Origin: Saprospira grandis DSM 2844
Lineage (GTDB): Bacteria > Bacteroidota > Bacteroidia > Chitinophagales > Saprospiraceae
Reading direction: 5' to 3'
DNA: 64,000 bases
Assembly (NCBI RefSeq): GCF_000275825.1
Contig: NZ_JH719942.1
Location: forward strand, 4,209,796-4,273,795
Below the pieces are notes generated by a model, which was not told where the DNA came from, searched no databases, and saw only the letters and a list, made by a program, of their open reading frames with translations. Of the stretch, positions 25,559-33,619 are shown piece by piece; position 1 is the first letter of the stretch, and the number at the start of each line of letters is the position of its first letter. The position numbers and the translations under genes are program-made.

Positions 25559-25764
25559 TTTTTTTGGGGCGTTACTCCTTTCAGTCGTCGAACTGCGGTC
25601 TAAAGACCTTGTTGTCGCTTTGGAGCTTGCTGCTGTTTTGGGGCCTCCTGCCTTCGGCAGGCGCTACGTTTCGCAGCTCGCTATTCGCTCGGCCCTGCGC
25701 AAAAATTCGCTTTGCTCATTTTGCTTGGTCTGCCCTTCGGCCACTGCTGCACATCGCTAGGCCA
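25559..25764 (+). repeat. Modular GC-rich repeat, copy 9 (long form, rearranged)
   Basis: Two parts. The first, 25559-25635, is TTTTTGGGG directly followed by the extra module GTTACTCC, CGTCGAACTGC, hairpin GGTCTAAAGACC, TTGTTGTCGC. The second, from 25635, is a normal copy: TTTTGGGGCCTCCTGCC...CGCTACGTTTCGCAGCTCGC, GCTCGGCCCTGC, CAAAAATTCG stem, TTGGTCTG, ATCGCTAGGCCA. Elsewhere the module sits inside the copy. The rest of the 489-bp gap has small GC palindromes (CTGGCCTTTGGCCAG at 25771, GGCTCGCTTCGCTCGC at about 25800) and no gene. Confidence 0.87.
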
Positions 25765-25981
25765 TAAAAACTGGCCTTTGGCCAGCGGGCGGCTCGCTTC
25801 GCTCGCTCAAGAGTCGATAAAAAGCGGCAGTTCTGCGAGCGAATTGGCCAATTCCTATTTTTAAGGCTTTTTTAAGTCCAACTAGATGTCAGTACATTTG
25901 TTTTCTAACTACTAACTTAGTTCTTTTGTGAACTCATTTAAAGGCCCAAAGGCCTATTTCGTCATTACGAACTCATTAAAC

Positions 25982-27307
25982 GTGAAAGTATATCTAACTG
26001 CAGCGCTTGTATTTATAAGTGCTTTGGGCCTAGAGGCTCAGCAAATCTTAAGTCTAGAAGATGCTATTCAAAAAGCACTCGAGCAAAGTTATACGGCCAA
26101 AATTGCCGCCACTAACCAAAAAATTGCCGCTGTACAAAACCATTGGGGCGAGGCGGGGCGCTACCCGCAAATTACCGCTAGCCTGAGCAATGCCAATAGC
26201 TACAGTAATATACAAAACCCCACCTCTTTCCTTAGTGGCGCCCAGTTGTTGGGCACTGGTGGAACCGCAGCGGTAGATTTGCAATGGGCCCTTTATCAGG
26301 GGGGGCGCATTCGGCTAACAAAAGACCGTTTGGGCCTAGAAGAAGAGCTAGCCAAATCAGAGGCCAACCGCAGCTTGGAGAATATTAGCCAGCAGGTGGC
26401 CAAGGCCTATTTTAATGCGCAAATTCAACAAGAGCGACTCAAGTCGCAGCAAGAACTCTTGGCCCTTTCTCAAGATAAGATTAGCTATATTGAAGCGCGT
26501 AGAGAATATGGGCAAGCCACAGAATTTGACCTCCTCCAAATTCGAGATGCCTACCTCAATGACTCTATTCAATGGATGCTGCAACGCACCACTTTTCAAA
26601 ATGCCCAACAAAATCTAGCCTTGGCCATGGGCCAAGATTGGGCCTCGGCCAAGGAGATTGTCCTGCCCTCAGAATTGAGCTATGAGCTCCCTACTTATAC
26701 CTTTGACTCCCTCCTAGAAGTGGCCCTCCAAGCCAATAGAGAAATTGCTAGCGAACGCATTCGCCAGCAAACCTCAGCTATTGATATTTCTATTCAGGAG
26801 GCGGCCCTTTTGCCTACGGTAAGTTTGGGCGCCAATATTAGCGAACAGCTCAACCTGACGCAAATCAATGGTAAGCAACCCCAAATTTCTGACGATTGGC
26901 AGGGAGGTACCACACTCTCTGGCGCACTCAATATCAACCTCAGCTATAATATATATAATGGCGGTAAGCAAAAAAGAGCTATTGAATTGGCCAAACTTCG
27001 ACAAGAAATTAGCCGCTTGAGCATTCTTCAATTAGAACAGCAGCTGGGCCAAAACCTAAAAACGGTCCTGGCCCTCTATGAAAATCAACGACAAACTTAT
27101 GCACTTAGCCAGCAATTATTGGCCAACTCTAGCCGAAACCTAGAGATTGCCAGTGAGCGCTTTAAAGCCAATACCCTCAATTTCTTTGACTACCGGACCA
27201 TTCAGATCAACTATATCAATGCCTACAATAATGTGCAAAATGCCTTCTTGAGCGCCAAACAAACAGAGTTTGACTTGCTCTTGCTTTCAGGGCAGCTCTT
27301 GCGCTAA
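25982..27307 (+). CDS. TolC-family outer-membrane channel protein
   Basis: Signal peptide KVYLTAALVFISALGLEAQ, then 420 residues with the two-fold TolC/OEP pattern: LEDAIQKALEQSYTAKIA near the start, helical coiled-coil regions, and a repeat half starting ALQANREIASERIR and NLSYNIYNGGKQKRAIELAK. It would form the outer-membrane exit duct of an export pump. No adaptor or inner-membrane pump gene is adjacent. No ATG is available; GTG at 25982 places the signal peptide at the N-terminus, whereas a GTG at 25928 would add 18 residues. Confidence 0.87.
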   Translation: MKVYLTAALVFISALGLEAQQILSLEDAIQKALEQSYTAKIAATNQKIAAVQNHWGEAGRYPQITASLSNANSYSNIQNPTSFLSGAQLLGTGGTAAVDLQWALYQGGRIRLTKDRLGLEEELAKSEANRSLENISQQVAKAYFNAQIQQERLKSQQELLALSQDKISYIEARREYGQATEFDLLQIRDAYLNDSIQWMLQRTTFQNAQQNLALAMGQDWASAKEIVLPSELSYELPTYTFDSLLEVALQANREIASERIRQQTSAIDISIQEAALLPTVSLGANISEQLNLTQINGKQPQISDDWQGGTTLSGALNINLSYNIYNGGKQKRAIELAKLRQEISRLSILQLEQQLGQNLKTVLALYENQRQTYALSQQLLANSSRNLEIASERFKANTLNFFDYRTIQINYINAYNNVQNAFLSAKQTEFDLLLLSGQLLR

Positions 27308-27330
27308 ATCAGGCTTTAGGGCAAAAAACA

Positions 27331-27367
27331 AGGGCGAGCCGCAAATTTGCGGCTCGCCCTCTCTTTT
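27331..27367 (+). terminator. Intrinsic terminator after the TolC-like gene
   Basis: Perfect 15-base arms AGGGCGAGCCGCAAA/TTTGCGGCTCGCCCT at 27331-27360, followed by CTCTTTT. The rest of the gap up to 27638 is very AT-rich and holds only a putative promoter. Confidence 0.9.
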
Positions 27368-27572
27368 GGAGCCCAAAAACTGTTAAAAAGACTTAAAATT
27401 TGGCCTTAATTTTCTCGACTAGTTGATTTTTAATTAAACCCAAAATAAGGGTCTAAAAATAAAATAAAAATCATTAAACTAGATTTAGTTAAAACATTTT
27501 CAGCAAAATATCTATTTTCTATTTTTAGTCGAAAGTTGAGAAATCGGGTTTAGAATTGTAAAATTTTTATAA

Positions 27573-27580
27573 TACCTTTG
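27573..27580 (+). promoter_or_regulatory. Putative -7 box for the phasin-like genes
   Basis: TACCTTTG fits TAnnTTTG, 58 nt before the ATG at 27639. A TTG at 27556 is too close (14 nt) for the usual -33 spacing, so support is partial. Confidence 0.4.
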
Positions 27581-27638
27581 TACTGTCAGCAGTAAAAAAG
27601 CTAGACAATCACCAAAAATCAAGTCAAATTCTAATCCT

Positions 27639-28055
27639 ATGAACGATCTATTTAAAAAGGCCATGCAAGCGGGTCTTGGTTTGGCCGTTGTCACTACCGA
27701 AAAGGTCAAAGATATTGTTGATGACCTTGTAGAAAAAGGCAAACAATACCAAGAAGAGCAAGACGTTATGGACCAGGAAGCTCCTGCAGCTCCCCAAGAA
27801 GGGGAAAGCGAAGTTGTAGAGGGGGAAGCTGTTGCCGATGAGGCTCAGCCTGGCCAAGCTCATAACCGCCTAGAAGAACTAGAGGGCCGTTTGCGCAAGC
27901 TAGTAGAAAATGCTATTGAGCGTTTTAACTTCATTAAGGGCGATGAGCATGAGCGCATTGAAAAGCGCATTGAGCGTCTAGAAGAGCGCCTAAGTGAACT
28001 AGTAAAAGCCAATACCGAATTGGCTGAGGAATGCGAGAGCAGCGAGCGTGTATAA
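27639..28055 (+). CDS. Phasin-like coiled-coil protein, paralogue 1
   Basis: 138 residues: an N-terminal amphipathic part (LFKKAMQAGLGLAVVTTEKV) and KDIVDDLVEKG, as in small phasin-type polyhydroxyalkanoate-granule proteins, an acidic Pro/Glu/Ala linker (about 45-75), and a C-terminal heptad coiled coil (ERIEKRIERLEERLSELVKA). No PHA synthase lies nearby, so a granule role is inference. The next gene is a paralogue lacking the acidic linker. Confidence 0.65.
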   Translation: MNDLFKKAMQAGLGLAVVTTEKVKDIVDDLVEKGKQYQEEQDVMDQEAPAAPQEGESEVVEGEAVADEAQPGQAHNRLEELEGRLRKLVENAIERFNFIKGDEHERIEKRIERLEERLSELVKANTELAEECESSERV

Positions 28056-28081
28056 CAACAGCTGCATCACCAAAAATCAGT

Positions 28082-28107
28082 GGGGTCAGCTTCGGTTGGC
28101 CCTTTTT
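28082..28107 (+). terminator. Terminator-like hairpin between the phasin-like genes
   Basis: GGGTCAGC-TTCG-GTTGGCCC with G:U pairs, followed by TTTTT. It may attenuate or end transcription before the second gene. Confidence 0.65.
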
Positions 28108-28132
28108 ATTTACTATTAGAGTTTAATTTGTT

Positions 28133-28492
28133 ATGATGGAGAAAATTGTCCGCAAGACTCTCTACACTGCTGTAGGGATTGTAGCGAGCACCACCGAGCG
28201 TTTGCAAAATGTAGTTGATGAGCTAGTCTCTAAGGGAAAACTATCTGAGGAAGAAGGCAAAAAGGTAGTAGAAGATGTAGTAAAAACTACAGAATACAGC
28301 CGAGAAAACTACGAGGGACGATTTAGAAATATGATTGATGGCGTCTTGGCCAAATTGAATTTGCCCCAGGGCGATGCTTATGAAAAGCTAGAACGCCGAG
28401 TGAAGTCGCTGGAGGTAAAACTGGGTTTGTTGGCCAAAGAGCTAGAGGCGCAGCGCAAGGCAGCCAAAGCAGAAGGAGACAAAGAGCAGTAA
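28133..28492 (+). CDS. Phasin-like coiled-coil protein, paralogue 2
   Basis: 119 residues. KTLYTAVGIVASTTERLQN then VVDELVSKGKLSEEEGKKVV matches the first paralogue's start and the phasin pattern; the C-terminus is a coiled coil (YEKLERRVKSLEVKLGLLAK). Cytoplasmic. It shares with paralogue 1 the order T(T)E-[KR]-hydrophobic, V[DV]D[DE]LVxKGK. Function unproven. Confidence 0.65.
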   Translation: MMEKIVRKTLYTAVGIVASTTERLQNVVDELVSKGKLSEEEGKKVVEDVVKTTEYSRENYEGRFRNMIDGVLAKLNLPQGDAYEKLERRVKSLEVKLGLLAKELEAQRKAAKAEGDKEQ

Positions 28493-28518
28493 GCTGCAGT
28501 TTGCAAAAAATATAAAAG

Positions 28519-28550
28519 AAGGGCTATCGGATTTTTCCGATAGCCCTTTT
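28519..28550. terminator. Bidirectional intrinsic terminator
   Basis: Stem AAAGGGCTATCGGA/TCCGATAGCCCTTT type hairpin with loop TTTT and flanking A/T runs, between the convergent phasin-like gene and the small secreted protein gene. Confidence 0.88.
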
Positions 28551-28553
28551 GGT

Positions 28554-28946
28554 TTAGAAGGCAGTTTGGCCCTTATCGGGCAGCAACAATTGCATATTTT
28601 GTGGGTAGTTAATCTTAATGTGGATCTCCTCTTCTACAATACTGTTATTGAGTAATATCTGTTTATCAATTTTTGGCATATAGAGCGTTTGGCCCTTAAT
28701 CTGCCAATCGTAGCGGCCCAAAACCAATAACTTTTTGAGCACATTGCCATGCTCCTCTCCTACTTTTACATAGGTATAAAGGCGGATATAATCCTCTCGC
28801 CAAGCTTCGGCCTCTAGGGTGTACTCTGTTTTTACCTCCAGCTGATCAGTTGGGTTGATAAAGGTTTGTATGATAGTGCGCTCATTTTGCCCAAATAAAT
28901 ATATGGGAAAGAGCAGGGCTATAAAGTAAATTAAAAAGTTTTTCAT
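28554..28946 (-). CDS. Small secreted protein of an unnamed family, member 1
   Basis: 130 residues with signal peptide ending YLFGQ. I do not recognise a family. It shares the order LLVLGRYDW, YMPKIDKQ, VEEEIHIKINYPQ with the gene at 40488 (LVAVGRYEI, IMPKGQKV, LEEEMKFILYIPQ), so the two are paralogues. The mature part is probably all-beta. It is flanked by a terminator and by repeat copy 10. Confidence 0.7.
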   Translation of the reverse strand: MKNFLIYFIALLFPIYLFGQNERTIIQTFINPTDQLEVKTEYTLEAEAWREDYIRLYTYVKVGEEHGNVLKKLLVLGRYDWQIKGQTLYMPKIDKQILLNNSIVEEEIHIKINYPQNMQLLLPDKGQTAF

Positions 28947-29082
28947 GATTGGGGAAATTTGAAATTAAAAAATGGGGGTTGTGACAGCTTTACCGTCTAT
29001 ATATAATACGTAAGTCAGTCCAAATAAGTTACTCTTTAGACTATGTTTAAATAAAAAAGGGCCTTAGGGGCTGGCTGGCAAT

Positions 29083-29208
29083 TGGCCCAGCGCTGCGCAG
29101 CCGTGGCCGCAGGCCAGACCCAGGAGCGAAGCGACGCAGGGCCGAGCAGACTTGCGAGCGGCGAAGCATAGCGGCGGCCAGCAAAGCTGGCCGCGGGCCC
29201 CAAAAAAA
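29083..29208 (-). repeat. Modular GC-rich repeat, copy 10
   Basis: Minus-strand reading: TTTTTTTGGGGCCCGCGG, stem-loop 1 (GGCCAGCTTTGCTGGCC), CGCTATGCTTCGCCGCTCGC, CTGCTCGGCCCTGC, stem-loop 2 (GTCGCTTCGCTCC), GGTCTGGCCTGCGGCCA, GCGCAGCGCTGGGCCA. Stem-loop 1 is identical to that of copy 7. Confidence 0.9.
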
Positions 29209-29223
29209 GAAAAAAGAAAGGGC

Positions 29224-29760
29224 TTAGAAACTTGGGCTGATGGAAATATCTAGGCGCTCGCCCATTCCTCTGCTGGTATAAGGCAGTAGCAGCAGGCTAT
29301 CGGTCTCTTGATTGGGCCAATTGAAATAGAGTTGTAAATGACAATCAGTTTCGATAGGGATCCAGACCGCCTGTTTATCTCCAGCGGCCAAGTTGGGCAA
29401 TGCGTTTTGGCTACAGCCCTCCAATTGTAGATGCTCGAGTTTTTCGGTTCCATTATTTAGCAGGACCAGATAGATATAATCGGTTCTTTGCAGGGCCCAG
29501 CTCCCATAAAGCAGCAGGGGCAGCAGATGCAAAATGCCCAAACAGTAGCTCCAATTGGCCTGAACTGCGCTGAGCTTTTCTCTTTTATGTTGGCGGAAGG
29601 CCCAAAACATCAGGGGGATTTGGAAGAGGAGAAAAAGCAGGATACCCCAGATTTGTAGGCTGATGAGCTCGCCGGTCCATTGGGCCAAATAATCCCAGCA
29701 AAAGTAGCAAGACAGCCCTAGGCTAAAGAGCGGAAAAAGGAGGAAGAATCTAAAAAGCAT
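29224..29760 (-). CDS. Membrane protein of unknown function
   Basis: 178 residues with three hydrophobic helices (about 2-22, 34-55, 70-90) and a C-terminal soluble domain (about 95-178) rich in Leu and Trp, probably on the periplasmic side. No family recognised. The stop is 15 nt from the GGGGCC end of repeat copy 10. Alternative starts are not evident: the ATG ending at 29760 begins the first helix. Confidence 0.65.
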   Translation of the reverse strand: MLFRFFLLFPLFSLGLSCYFCWDYLAQWTGELISLQIWGILLFLLFQIPLMFWAFRQHKREKLSAVQANWSYCLGILHLLPLLLYGSWALQRTDYIYLVLLNNGTEKLEHLQLEGCSQNALPNLAAGDKQAVWIPIETDCHLQLYFNWPNQETDSLLLLPYTSRGMGERLDISISPSF

Positions 29761-29988
29761 AGCAAAAGGCTTGTTAAGTTTAGATTAAATCTAGGGAGCT
29801 AGATCCAATAGAAAAGGGCGGTAGATAGGGCATTTGCGGTTTAGCTAAATTTTAAGGGAGCCCAAAAGCTTGGCCCAGAGCTAGCTGGGGCTTTTTGCCC
29901 TAGTAGTTTTTTGTAAATTTAGCTAAGGTCGGGCAGAAATCTGGCCCAATGAAACGCTTTTCTTAACCTTTTTTTTCATTTTCTTAAG

Positions 29989-30732
29989 ATGCGACTACTT
30001 TTCGGTTTTCTTCTTTGTTCTGCGCTATTCTCGGCCCTAAAGGCCCAAGAATTTGGCTTTGTTGGAGCCAAAGAGCAAACTGCCCATGATTTTCAGACCT
30101 TTGAGTCTTTGATGACGGCCCTCAAGCAGGCCGATCAGGTGAAAAAACTGGACCTTTATTATAAACTAGACTACAGCCAGCTGCCCCAGGCCATTGCCGA
30201 ACTGCAAGAGCTGCGCATTTTGTATTTGGGCCATAACAACCTAGAGCATTTGCCGCCCACCTTTAGAAAACTACAAAAGCTAGAAGAGCTCGATTTGGGG
30301 CAAAATCCTGCTCTTTCTATACAGGAAATCTGGCCCGAAGTGCGAGAACTAAAAAATTTGCGCCGCCTGTTTATTCATCGAATTCAAATTGAGCAACTGC
30401 CCCAAGACTTTGGGCAGCTTCAGCAGCTAGAGTGGCTCAGCTTAGAGGGAAATCATCGTCTGACGGTAGAAAGTCTATCGGCCCTAGACCAATGCAAGCG
30501 GCTCAAAACACTCAATCTGGCCTGGTGCAATTTGCAAACCCTCCCTAGTAATTTGGCCAATTTTCAGCAGCTCGAAGAACTCTACCTCAACGAAAACAAA
30601 CTAAATAGTATTCCCCAAGGCCTACTAGCCCTCAAGCAGCTCAAGGTACTCGACCTTAGCGATAATGAACTGCCCCTTGAAGATATAGAGACCATAAAAA
30701 CAGCCCTACCCCAAACCAAGATTTATTTCTAA
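29989..30732 (+). CDS. Secreted leucine-rich repeat protein
   Basis: Signal peptide (LLCSALFSALKAQ), then about seven LRR units of 23-24 residues (LRILYLGHNNLEHLPPTFRK, LEELYLNENKLNSIPQGLLA). 247 residues, a smaller relative of the gene at 10530 with the same LPxxxxxLxxLxxLxL pattern. Probably an extracytoplasmic binding scaffold. Monocistronic as far as can be seen. Confidence 0.85.
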   Translation: MRLLFGFLLCSALFSALKAQEFGFVGAKEQTAHDFQTFESLMTALKQADQVKKLDLYYKLDYSQLPQAIAELQELRILYLGHNNLEHLPPTFRKLQKLEELDLGQNPALSIQEIWPEVRELKNLRRLFIHRIQIEQLPQDFGQLQQLEWLSLEGNHRLTVESLSALDQCKRLKTLNLAWCNLQTLPSNLANFQQLEELYLNENKLNSIPQGLLALKQLKVLDLSDNELPLEDIETIKTALPQTKIYF

Positions 30733-30806
30733 GTTGCACTATCTCTTCTCTTTAAGAGGCGGTAGGCAAAAGGCTTAGCGCCTTTTTCTTTGCCCAGAAA
30801 AACGAT

Positions 30807-31829
30807 ATGATTAAAACTGCTTACCACTACGACGATCTTATGATCTTACCCGCTTTAGAGGCCCATCTAAATAGCCGGACAGACTGCATTCCCCATTATG
30901 CTTCTGGCCAGTTGCCATTTTTTGCCGCCCCTATGTCTACCGTGGTGGCCCAACAAAATTATCAGTTTTTTCTAGAACAAGGCCTCAATGTCTGCTTTCC
31001 CCGATACCAAAATTTACCCCCCAATTTTTTTGACCTACAAAAGCAGTATAAGGGTCGGCTTTTTCTAGCCATGGACCTCGAAGAGTTTAATAAGGAGTTT
31101 TTGGTGCTCGGCAAAAAACTCAACCGACAACATGCCATCCTCATCGATACCGCCAATGGCCACCTCCAAAGAGTCTATGAACTCTGCCTGGCCGCCAAAA
31201 AAGAATATGGCCAACAGATGCTCCTTATGGCCGGAAATATTGGCCACCCCCAAACCTTCGAACGCCTAGCCGAAACCGGCGTCGATTATCTGCGCCTAGG
31301 CATTGGCGGTGGCCGAAACTGCAACACCAGCAGCTTTACCGGCGTGCATTACCCGCTGGCCTCTCTCATTATCGAAAGCCGAAAATTGGCCCAACAACTG
31401 CCCAAAGCCCCCAAAATTATTGCCGATGGCGGTATCGGCTCTTATGCCAATGCCATTATGGCCCTCGCCTGCGGAGCCGATTATGTCATGATGGGCAGCC
31501 TCATCAACCAAGCCCTAGAATCTGCCGGCCAAAATTATCTCTTCAAACAAATTCCCCTCTCTCAAAAATTGGCCAAACTCGCCTTCCGCCTAGGCCTCCC
31601 CCTCTACAAAGAATATAAAGCCCTGCACAGCCGCCCCGCCTCCGCCCAACAAGGCCTAATCGGAAGAAGAGCCGTAGAAGGCCGCCGAAGCCTCCAAAAA
31701 GTACAATACCAACTGCCCGATTTTCTCTTCAATTTAGGCAGCTACCTGCAATCCGCCATGAGCTATACCGGCAAAATCCATCTAGAAGACTTTATCGGAC
31801 AAGTAGAACTGATTACCGACCAAAGATGA
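30807..31829 (+). CDS. IMP dehydrogenase / GMP reductase family enzyme
   Basis: TIM-barrel purine enzyme of 340 residues without CBS domains. Family signatures: YDDLMILP (8-15), FFAAPMSTVV, ILIDTANGH, AGNIGHP, the catalytic loop GIGGGRNCNTSS with Cys about 172, IADGGIGSYANAIMALACGA, and VMMGSLI. The lack of CBS domains and the length favour GMP reductase, but Arg-Asn replaces the usual residues before Cys and the C-terminal flap (RRAVEGRRS) is unusual, so the reaction is not certain. Followed after 3 nt by repeat copy 11. Confidence 0.8.
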   Translation: MIKTAYHYDDLMILPALEAHLNSRTDCIPHYASGQLPFFAAPMSTVVAQQNYQFFLEQGLNVCFPRYQNLPPNFFDLQKQYKGRLFLAMDLEEFNKEFLVLGKKLNRQHAILIDTANGHLQRVYELCLAAKKEYGQQMLLMAGNIGHPQTFERLAETGVDYLRLGIGGGRNCNTSSFTGVHYPLASLIIESRKLAQQLPKAPKIIADGGIGSYANAIMALACGADYVMMGSLINQALESAGQNYLFKQIPLSQKLAKLAFRLGLPLYKEYKALHSRPASAQQGLIGRRAVEGRRSLQKVQYQLPDFLFNLGSYLQSAMSYTGKIHLEDFIGQVELITDQR

Positions 31830-31832
31830 GGT

Positions 31833-31952
31833 TTTGGGGCCTCCGCAGCAAAGCTGCGGCGCTACGCTTTGGGGCTCGCTATTCGCTCGGCCCTGCCTCG
31901 CCTTCGGCTCCTTGGTCTGGCGCTGCGCGCCACCCCGCCGCATCGCTAGGCC
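31833..31952 (+). repeat. Modular GC-rich repeat, copy 11
   Basis: TTTTGGGGCCTCCGC, stem-loop 1 (CCGCAGCAAAGCTGCGG), CGCTACGCTTTGGGGCTCGC, GCTCGGCCCTGC, CCTTCGG-loop stem, TTGGTCTGGCGCTGCGCGCCA, GCATCGCTAGGCC. The rest of the 369-bp gap to the malic enzyme has two small palindromes (GCGAACAAGTGTTCGTA near 32102, AGTTGATAGCAAAGCCATCAACT near 32128) and no gene. Confidence 0.88.
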
Positions 31953-32198
31953 GCTCATCCCCAAAGCGCTGCTTTTGGCTTTCCGCTTCGGCAAACTATG
32001 CACCAAAAATAGTTTGGTCCAAGGAAAAGCTAAAGCCCAAAAAGTCATAAAAAAAACAAAAAACCTACTATTGCCAAAATATAAGTTTAACTTAGCTCTC
32101 TGCGAACAAGTGTTCGTAGCTAAGCAGTTGATAGCAAAGCCATCAACTAAACAACACCATCAACCCCCTATTTTGGGACAATAAAAGCTAGTTTATTC

Positions 32199-33410
32199 AT
32201 GAATTATTCAGAAGAATCACTGAAACTTCACAGCTTACTGAAAGGAAAAATTGGCATCCGCAATCAAATGGATGTGCGCACCAGTGAGCACCTTTCTTTG
32301 GTCTACTCTCCCGGAGTAGCCGCCCCTTGTATCGAAATTGCCAAAGATCCCGAGAAAGTTTGGGAATATACCCTAAAGAGTAATACCGTAGCCATCGTTT
32401 CTGATGGATCTGCTGTTTTGGGCCTCGGAAACATTGGCGCAGAGGCGTCTATCCCCGTTATGGAAGGTAAGGCCATGCTCTTTCGCCAATTTGGCCATAT
32501 TAACGCCTTCCCCATTTGCCTCAATACCCAAGATGTAGATGAAATCGTGGAAACCGTCCGCCGAATCGCTCCCGTTTTTGGTGGCATCAACCTAGAAGAT
32601 ATTGCCGCCCCGCGCAGCTTTGAGGTGGAAGAACGCCTACAAGATTTGGGCATTCCCGTTTTTCATGACGACCAACACGGTACCGCCATTGTTGTTTTGG
32701 GCGCCCTAATTAACGCCGCCAAATTGGTAGACAAACCCCTAGAGGAATTGTCTGTAGTTATTAACGGTGCTGGCGCCGCTGGGGTGGCTATCGCTCGCCT
32801 TTTGCGCTGTATCGATAATGAAAATAATACGGCTTGTATCCCCGTCAAAGAAATTATTCTTTGCGATAGTAAAGGGATCATTAGCCGCGATAGAGATAAT
32901 CTCAATAGCTCTAAGCAAGCTACCCTGGGCTATACCAACCCCAACAACAAATCGGGCTCTATTAAAGATGCTATCGTAGATGCCGACGTATTTATTGGCG
33001 TAAGTGTGGGCAATATCCTCACCGCCGATGATATCAGAACCATGGCTAAAGATCCTATTATCTTTGCCTTGGCCAACCCTACGCCCGAAATTATGCCCGA
33101 AGAAGCCTATAAAGGTGGAGCCGCTGTAGTGGGCACAGGCCGTTCTGACCTCCCTAACCAGGTCAATAATGTACTCGGTTTTCCCGGTATTTTCCGCGGA
33201 GCCCTAGATGCTCGTGCCAAGGTCATTTCTCCAAAAATGAAGTTGGCCACTGCCTATGCCATTGCCGACTGTGTGCATCCGCCCAGCCGCGATATGATTA
33301 TTCCGCCAGCTCTAAATGAGGTGGTTGCCTATAAGGTGGCCAAAGCCGTTAAGGAAGCCGCCCTAGCCGAAATGGGCCTACCCGATGAGATGACTGGATA
33401 CAATGGCTAA
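32199..33410 (+). CDS. NAD(P)-dependent malic enzyme (oxaloacetate-decarboxylating)
   Basis: Converts malate to pyruvate and CO2 with NAD(P) reduction. Catalytic Tyr in LSLVYSPGVA (about 38) and Lys in PVMEGKAMLF (about 91), metal-binding INLEDI and FHDDQHGTA, and NAD-binding GAGAAGVAIARLL. At 403 residues it matches the short prokaryotic form without a phosphotransacetylase tail. Downstream are two hairpin terminators. Confidence 0.93.
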   Translation: MNYSEESLKLHSLLKGKIGIRNQMDVRTSEHLSLVYSPGVAAPCIEIAKDPEKVWEYTLKSNTVAIVSDGSAVLGLGNIGAEASIPVMEGKAMLFRQFGHINAFPICLNTQDVDEIVETVRRIAPVFGGINLEDIAAPRSFEVEERLQDLGIPVFHDDQHGTAIVVLGALINAAKLVDKPLEELSVVINGAGAAGVAIARLLRCIDNENNTACIPVKEIILCDSKGIISRDRDNLNSSKQATLGYTNPNNKSGSIKDAIVDADVFIGVSVGNILTADDIRTMAKDPIIFALANPTPEIMPEEAYKGGAAVVGTGRSDLPNQVNNVLGFPGIFRGALDARAKVISPKMKLATAYAIADCVHPPSRDMIIPPALNEVVAYKVAKAVKEAALAEMGLPDEMTGYNG

Positions 33411-33433
33411 GCTGTATAGCTTTTGCCTAAATG

Positions 33434-33469
33434 AAAAAGACCCAATTGCCGCAGCAGTTGGGTCTTTTT
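33434..33469 (+). terminator. Intrinsic terminator after malic enzyme
   Basis: AAAAAGACCCAATTG / CAGTTGGGTCTTTTT-type hairpin (one mismatch, loop CCGCAG) with A- and T-runs. Confidence 0.9.
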
Positions 33470-33477
33470 GTCATAAA

Positions 33478-33507
33478 AAAAGTGGCCCTCTTGCCCAGAG
33501 CCACTTT
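33478..33507. terminator. Second hairpin, bidirectional terminator-like
   Basis: AAAGTGGC/GCCACTTT with a 13-nt loop, flanked by A and T runs, immediately after the first terminator. Confidence 0.6.
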
Positions 33508-33619
33508 TATTATTTTGCCTTTATTTCAGAAATTGTGCGAACAGTTTGCTGTAATTTCTTTCTTTTAAAACGAGCCCTTCTAAAAAACTGCTGCTTAATA
33601 GACCAAAAAAAATTGAAAA

